Source: Bacillota bacterium (GTDB lineage: Bacteria; Bacillota_B; Desulfitobacteriia; Desulfitobacteriales; Desulfitobacteriaceae). Taken from it: a DNA stretch of 9,931 nucleotides. Below are positions 7,342 through 9,931 of the stretch, piece by piece (position 1 is the first letter of the stretch; each line of letters opens with the position of its first letter). Below the pieces are notes generated by a model that did not search any database, was not told the DNA's origin, and saw only the letters and a program-made list of their open reading frames with translations. Made by a program: the position numbers and the translations under genes. Location: assembly GCA_021779415.1 (NCBI GenBank), contig JAJYAS010000073.1, positions 1 to 9,931 of the forward strand. Direction: 5' to 3'.

Positions 7342-8091
7342 ATGGATGGGGGTAATCACATACAAATTGAAGTACTACCGAGTGCGGGATCGCCACGGAT
7401 ACCTTACCTTGAAGATAAATTAGTGATCGTAATTGATGTTTTGAGAGCTACAAGCACCATGGTAACTGCCTTGGCCAATGGGTGTCAGGCCATTATTCCG
7501 GCGCTTACTCCGGAGGAAGCCTTAGAAACACGTTTAACCCTTCCTGGATCATTATTGGGTGGAGAACGCCAGGCGCTGCCGATAGAAGGGTTTGATTTAG
7601 GAAATTCACCCTTTGACTATGTTCCTGAAAAAGTGGGTGGCAAAAGAGTTATAATGACGACGACCAACGGCACACGGGCAATACGAGACGCATGCGCAGC
7701 GCCTATGATCTGGATGGCTTCTTTTCTAAATATGCAGAGTATCGTGTTGGCTCTCTTACGTCAATTTGAGACTAACTGTAAATTTCAGGGGATTGTTGTG
7801 TTTTGTGCGGGTACTGAAGAACGGTTTGATCTTCCAGACACGCTTTGCGCGGGTATGTTGATCGATGCCATAGGTACTGATGTTGTTCTTAATGATTTAG
7901 GAGAAGCAGCACGAATTTTATATCGCAGTTCGAAAAATCATCTTGTGGATATGATACGTAACTCGGCTCACGGGCAAAGGCTCATGTCTTTAGGCCTTGA
8001 ACGGGATTTGGTTTATTGTTCTACACCGAATATTTTGCCAATTATTCCAGTTTTAGAGGAGGGCGAGATTGTTTGGTTGACGAAGGGATAA
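7342..8091 (+). CDS. comB: 2-phosphosulfolactate phosphatase family protein (ComB)
   Basis: The protein matches ComB, a Mg2+-dependent phosphatase converting 2-phospho-3-sulfolactate to 3-sulfolactate (EC 3.1.3.71). This is a coenzyme M step in methanogens and a route to sulfolactate in some spore formers. Visible family blocks are VIVIDVLRATSTMVTALANG with D32 and R35, GGERQALPIEGFDLGNSP, MTTTNGTRAIRDA (TTTNGTR at 106-112), and CAGTEERFDLPDTLCAGMLIDAI (from 155). The 249-residue length is slightly above the usual ~240. ATG at 7342 is the only conventional start after an in-frame stop at 7333-7335, but its ribosome binding site is weak: AGGTG at 7322-7326 is 15 nt away. No comA (phosphosulfolactate synthase) is nearby, so the actual substrate in this organism is uncertain. 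Confidence 0.87.
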   Translation: MDGGNHIQIEVLPSAGSPRIPYLEDKLVIVIDVLRATSTMVTALANGCQAIIPALTPEEALETRLTLPGSLLGGERQALPIEGFDLGNSPFDYVPEKVGGKRVIMTTTNGTRAIRDACAAPMIWMASFLNMQSIVLALLRQFETNCKFQGIVVFCAGTEERFDLPDTLCAGMLIDAIGTDVVLNDLGEAARILYRSSKNHLVDMIRNSAHGQRLMSLGLERDLVYCSTPNILPIIPVLEEGEIVWLTKG

Positions 8092-8169
8092 GGGGGGAAG
8101 TTCTTTCTTACCTATAATTATTTGTTTAAAAAAGGGACAAAATTAATGTCGTTTTTGGGCGAAATGGAG

Positions 8170-8175
8170 TATACT
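8170..8175 (+). promoter_or_regulatory. Candidate -10 element upstream of pduL
   Basis: TATACT lies 84 bp before the pduL start in an AT-rich 167-bp gap. No good -35 is found at standard spacing (best is ATGTCG at 18 bp). A perfect TATAAT at 8113-8118 is an alternative but also lacks a matched -35. The gap therefore probably holds a promoter, but its position is not settled. Confidence 0.28.
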
Positions 8176-8219
8176 ACAAAGTGAACGCTTGGCGCACAAG
8201 TCAAGTTTTCTTTATTTTG

Positions 8220-8239
8220 TTCGATAGTATCCTATCGAA
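8220..8239 (+). repeat. Perfect inverted repeat immediately before the pduL ribosome binding site
   Basis: TTCGATAG and CTATCGAA form an 8-bp perfect inverted repeat around a TATC loop. It ends 3 bp before the GGAGGT site of pduL and has no following T-run, so it is not a terminator. It could be an operator for a dimeric regulator placed downstream of the -10 candidate, or an mRNA hairpin affecting ribosome access. The symmetry is plain in the sequence; the role is inferred. Confidence 0.5.
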
Positions 8240-8242
8240 TAG

Positions 8243-8248
8243 GGAGGT
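8243..8248 (+). promoter_or_regulatory. Ribosome binding site that decides the pduL start
   Basis: GGAGGT lies 10 nt before the ATG at 8259, which opens directly onto the conserved PduL N-terminus. An in-frame GTG at 8181 would add 26 residues unlike the family and lacks a site. An out-of-frame ATG at 8251 is only 2 nt away and leads to a 10-codon frame. Confidence 0.65.
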
Positions 8249-8258
8249 CGATGAAATT

Positions 8259-8837
8259 ATGGCAAGTTTTAATGTTCCCGTAGGAATTTCGAACCGACAC
8301 ATTCATTTGTCCCAAGAACATATTGAAGCTCTTTTTGGGCCCGGATTCACTTTGACCAAAACAAAAGATCTCAGTCAGCCTGGCCAGTTTGCTTGTGAAG
8401 AGACAGTAACGCTTATCGGACCTAAAGGTACGATGCCGGGTGTTCGAATTTTGGGACCTGCAAGGAAAGCTTCGCAAGTGGAGCTTTCAGCAACAGACAC
8501 CTTTAAAATAGGGGTGAAACCACCCGTTCGGGATTCAGGAAAGCTAGAGGAAACCCCAGGAGTGGATGTTGAGGGTCCGAAGGGGCGCGTTCACTTGGAT
8601 CAAGGGGTGATTATTGCCGCTCGACATATCCACATGACTCCAGAAGAAGCTGCAGAGCATTCCTTGAAGGATGGGGATCATGTTCGAGTCGCAGTTCCAG
8701 GTCCAAGAGGTGGTAGTTTGGACCATGTCCTGATTAGAGTTAGCTCTAACTATGCTTTAGATATGCATATAGACACAGATGAAGGAAACGCTTTTAGTTT
8801 GAAAAATGGCCAGCAACTTGAAGTCTCAACGGATTGA
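8259..8837 (+). CDS. pduL: Phosphate propanoyl/acetyltransferase, PduL family
   Basis: PduL interconverts acyl-CoA and acyl-phosphate (EC 2.3.1.222 / 2.3.1.8) and is unrelated in sequence to the classical Pta. The two-barrel layout is visible: GISNRHIHLS with H14 and H16, GVRILGPARKASQVELS with R69 and E75, AARHIHM with H123 and H125, and LDMHIDTDEGNAF with H170. These histidines and E75 are the expected ligands of the two zinc ions, and R69 the expected phosphate contact. The 192-residue product begins almost directly with the catalytic domain, so no N-terminal microcompartment targeting helix is apparent and no shell protein genes are nearby. A cytosolic role in acetyl-CoA/acetyl-phosphate metabolism is therefore likelier than propanediol breakdown. 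It has its own upstream gap and a strong terminator after it, suggesting a single-gene unit. Confidence 0.92.
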   Translation: MASFNVPVGISNRHIHLSQEHIEALFGPGFTLTKTKDLSQPGQFACEETVTLIGPKGTMPGVRILGPARKASQVELSATDTFKIGVKPPVRDSGKLEETPGVDVEGPKGRVHLDQGVIIAARHIHMTPEEAAEHSLKDGDHVRVAVPGPRGGSLDHVLIRVSSNYALDMHIDTDEGNAFSLKNGQQLEVSTD

Positions 8838-8887
8838 AAAATTGCTTTTTAACTTTTGAGGTGAAAGGTTCTTCATAAGTGAGATTT

Positions 8888-8934
8888 AAAAAGAAAAGAG
8901 CTTTCGCGGGTTGCGCGAAGGCTCTTTTCTTTTT
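8888..8934 (+). terminator. Long, bidirectional-looking intrinsic terminator after pduL
   Basis: Bases 8888-8908 pair with 8914-8934 over about 21 bp (one T-G wobble) around a GGGTT-type 5-nt loop at 8909-8913. The centre is GC-rich (CGCG), and the ends are a purine A-rich run on the left and a T-rich run on the right. That layout can terminate transcription in both directions, though no converging gene is present in the window. It separates pduL from the next pair of genes. Confidence 0.88.
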
Positions 8935-8989
8935 ATAGGCATCGGCCCTCTGGTGACGGAGAAGGAATAAACCGAGATTTTTGTTAAAC

Positions 8990-9024
8990 TTCAGTGTAAT
9001 TCTACAGCAGATGGGAACACTGAA
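8990..9024 (+). repeat. Inverted repeat in the leader of the DUF5665 gene
   Basis: TTCAGTGT (8990-8997) and ACACTGAA (9017-9024) are perfect 8-bp inverted arms separated by 19 bp. They lie 27 bp before the start of the next gene. The centre-to-centre spacing is 27 bp, which would suit either two half-sites for a regulator or a loose hairpin. There is no T-run. No clear promoter hexamers were found in this gap. Confidence 0.38.
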
Positions 9025-9040
9025 ATAGAGTTTTAATACG

Positions 9041-9045
9041 AGGTG
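9041..9045 (+). promoter_or_regulatory. Ribosome binding site supporting a GTG start
   Basis: AGGTG lies 6 nt before GTG at 9052. The in-frame GTG at 9043 is part of this site itself and has no site upstream, so 9052 is preferred. Confidence 0.55.
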
Positions 9046-9051
9046 AATAAG

Positions 9052-9402
9052 GTGACCGCTTCTGATGAACAAGATAAGGCCATAACATTTCAGTCTGAGA
9101 GTGCCGAAAAAACCATTTCTTTGAAAATTAAGGAGTGGATCGACTTAAGGCATCAGGTCACATTATTAGCAGAGACTCTAGAAAAGATGAGGTTGGCTGA
9201 ATACATCGCGTATCTGAATCGTCCAGGACGTCTACTTTGGTATAATTTCCTTACAGGCCTTGTACGGGGACTGGGAACGGCCATAGGAGCTGGCGCTCTT
9301 GCAGGAGCCGCCTATTTCGTGATAAAACGAATCGTTGTGCTGAATTTACCAGTCATCGGAGGGTTTATTGCAGAACTGAGTAAGTACGTGCAACAGCCTT
9401 AG
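9052..9402 (+). CDS. DUF5665 domain protein, small membrane protein of unknown function
   Basis: This 116-residue protein has the layout of the DUF5665 family. An acidic, polar N-terminus (about 1-25) is followed by an amphipathic helical stretch ending in LAEYIAYLNRPGRLLWYNFL (about 49-67). A hydrophobic membrane segment follows around residues 73-95 (GLGTAIGAGALAGAAYFVI), and a conserved tail LPVIGGFIAEL lies at 99-109. No catalytic motif is visible, and the function is not known to me. It starts at GTG rather than ATG. It lies 21 bp upstream of the YteA-like gene, so the two may be co-transcribed. The arrangement suggests a single-pass inner membrane protein with a cytoplasmic helical N-terminus, though the topology is inferred from hydrophobicity only. 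Confidence 0.8.
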   Translation: MTASDEQDKAITFQSESAEKTISLKIKEWIDLRHQVTLLAETLEKMRLAEYIAYLNRPGRLLWYNFLTGLVRGLGTAIGAGALAGAAYFVIKRIVVLNLPVIGGFIAELSKYVQQP

Positions 9403-9423
9403 ATACGATAGGAGGGCGAGTTT

Positions 9424-9931
9424 ATGAAAGAACAGACGAGTTACACTAAGTTAATCGATACTCTCCGGGAAGAGAGGAACGATTCGATCGAAACTGCGAC
9501 TGAGCTTATTAATGGAGATATGAGAGAGTCCTTAGGTGAATTGTCAGTTATAGACAATCATCCTGCAGATATTGCCACAGAGGTCTACCAGCGGTCTCAG
9601 GATGTTGCTGAACATGATCGGTTGCTCCACAGAGTTGAAGCGATTGACGCTGCATTGGAACGCTCCAAAAAGGGGGAATATGGTATATGCGAACATTGTG
9701 GCCGCGAAATCCCCTTTGAACGACTCGAGGTCTTGCCCTACACTACCGTATGCACTGAATGTAGTCGCGAAGAGGAGAAGGAAGAGCAACACTCGTTCCA
9801 TCGCGAACCGGTAGAGAATGAAATTTTGAATCGACCCTTTTCAAGGACTTTCAACGATGGCACAGATCGGGTAGAATTTGATGGCGAAGATTCTTGGCAG
9901 GCAGTGGCCCGTTATGGAACTTCAGACACTG
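9424..9931 (+). CDS. TraR/DksA-type zinc-finger protein, YteA-like (partial, runs off the right edge)
   Basis: The reading frame stays open from ATG 9424 to the end of the window (169 codons), so the C-terminus is missing. AGGAGGG at 9410-9416 lies 7 nt upstream. The N-terminal half is charged and helical, with the block LSVIDNHPADIATEVYQRSQD (residues 40-60) characteristic of YteA-like proteins. It is followed by a DksA-type C4 zinc finger: C89 and C92 (CEHCG), then C110 and C113 (CTEC), separated by 17 residues. GEYGICEHCGREIPFERLEVLP is typical of the TraR/DksA family. YteA homologues in Bacillota are linked to sporulation, but the molecular target is unclear, and binding to RNA polymerase like DksA is only an analogy. 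The region after residue 120 is acidic and less conserved. Confidence 0.88.
   Translation, partial: MKEQTSYTKLIDTLREERNDSIETATELINGDMRESLGELSVIDNHPADIATEVYQRSQDVAEHDRLLHRVEAIDAALERSKKGEYGICEHCGREIPFERLEVLPYTTVCTECSREEEKEEQHSFHREPVENEILNRPFSRTFNDGTDRVEFDGEDSWQAVARYGTSDT

Noticed and set aside
8181..8258. An N-terminal extension of PduL that could be an encapsulation peptide
   Set aside because: The extension begins at a GTG with no ribosome binding site, includes the palindrome and the ribosome binding site of the real start, and is not an amphipathic targeting helix.
1..9931. CRISPR arrays, tRNA or rRNA genes, insertion sequences, phage or plasmid features
   Set aside because: I saw no regularly spaced direct repeats, no tRNA- or rRNA-like segments, no transposase or integrase genes and no terminal inverted repeats; the window reads as ordinary chromosomal operons.

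Overview
This window looks like chromosomal DNA from an anaerobic, spore-forming member of the Bacillota, most plausibly a Clostridia lineage such as the Desulfosporosinus/Desulfitobacterium group. The evidence is a glycine decarboxylase P-protein split into two subunits, strong AGGAGG ribosome binding sites, a LipM-type octanoyltransferase, a DUF5665 protein and a YteA-like TraR/DksA zinc-finger protein. The genus is inference from gene content and protein style. All genes lie on the + strand and none looks broken.

Positions 1-4446 hold the glycine cleavage operon: gcvT, gcvH, gcvPA and gcvPB. The first ~31 bases look like the 3' half of an intrinsic terminator whose 5' half lies upstream of the window. 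Its 3' strand is complementary to the conserved 3' end of glycine riboswitch aptamers, so the operon is probably switched on by glycine through a riboswitch.

Positions 4447-7232 hold a lipoyl-cofactor assembly module. Two tightly coupled radical SAM proteins match the LipS1/LipS2 type of two-protein lipoyl synthase, families long annotated as biotin-synthase-like. They are followed by an octanoyltransferase of the LipM type with a candidate catalytic cysteine. With gcvH next door, these supply a coherent route: LipM places an octanoyl group on Lys62 of GcvH, then the two radical SAM enzymes insert the two sulfurs. No classical lipA is present here. A hairpin with a U-tract sits between gcvPB and this module and may set the ratio of the two transcripts.

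Positions 7342-8837 hold two separate metabolic genes: a ComB-like 2-phosphosulfolactate phosphatase and a PduL-type phosphotransacylase without an obvious microcompartment-targeting extension. A long, bidirectional-looking terminator follows pduL.

Positions 9052-9931 hold a small membrane protein (DUF5665) and a YteA-like DksA/TraR zinc-finger protein that runs off the right edge.

The dihydrolipoyl dehydrogenase (L-protein) needed to complete the glycine cleavage cycle is not in the window.
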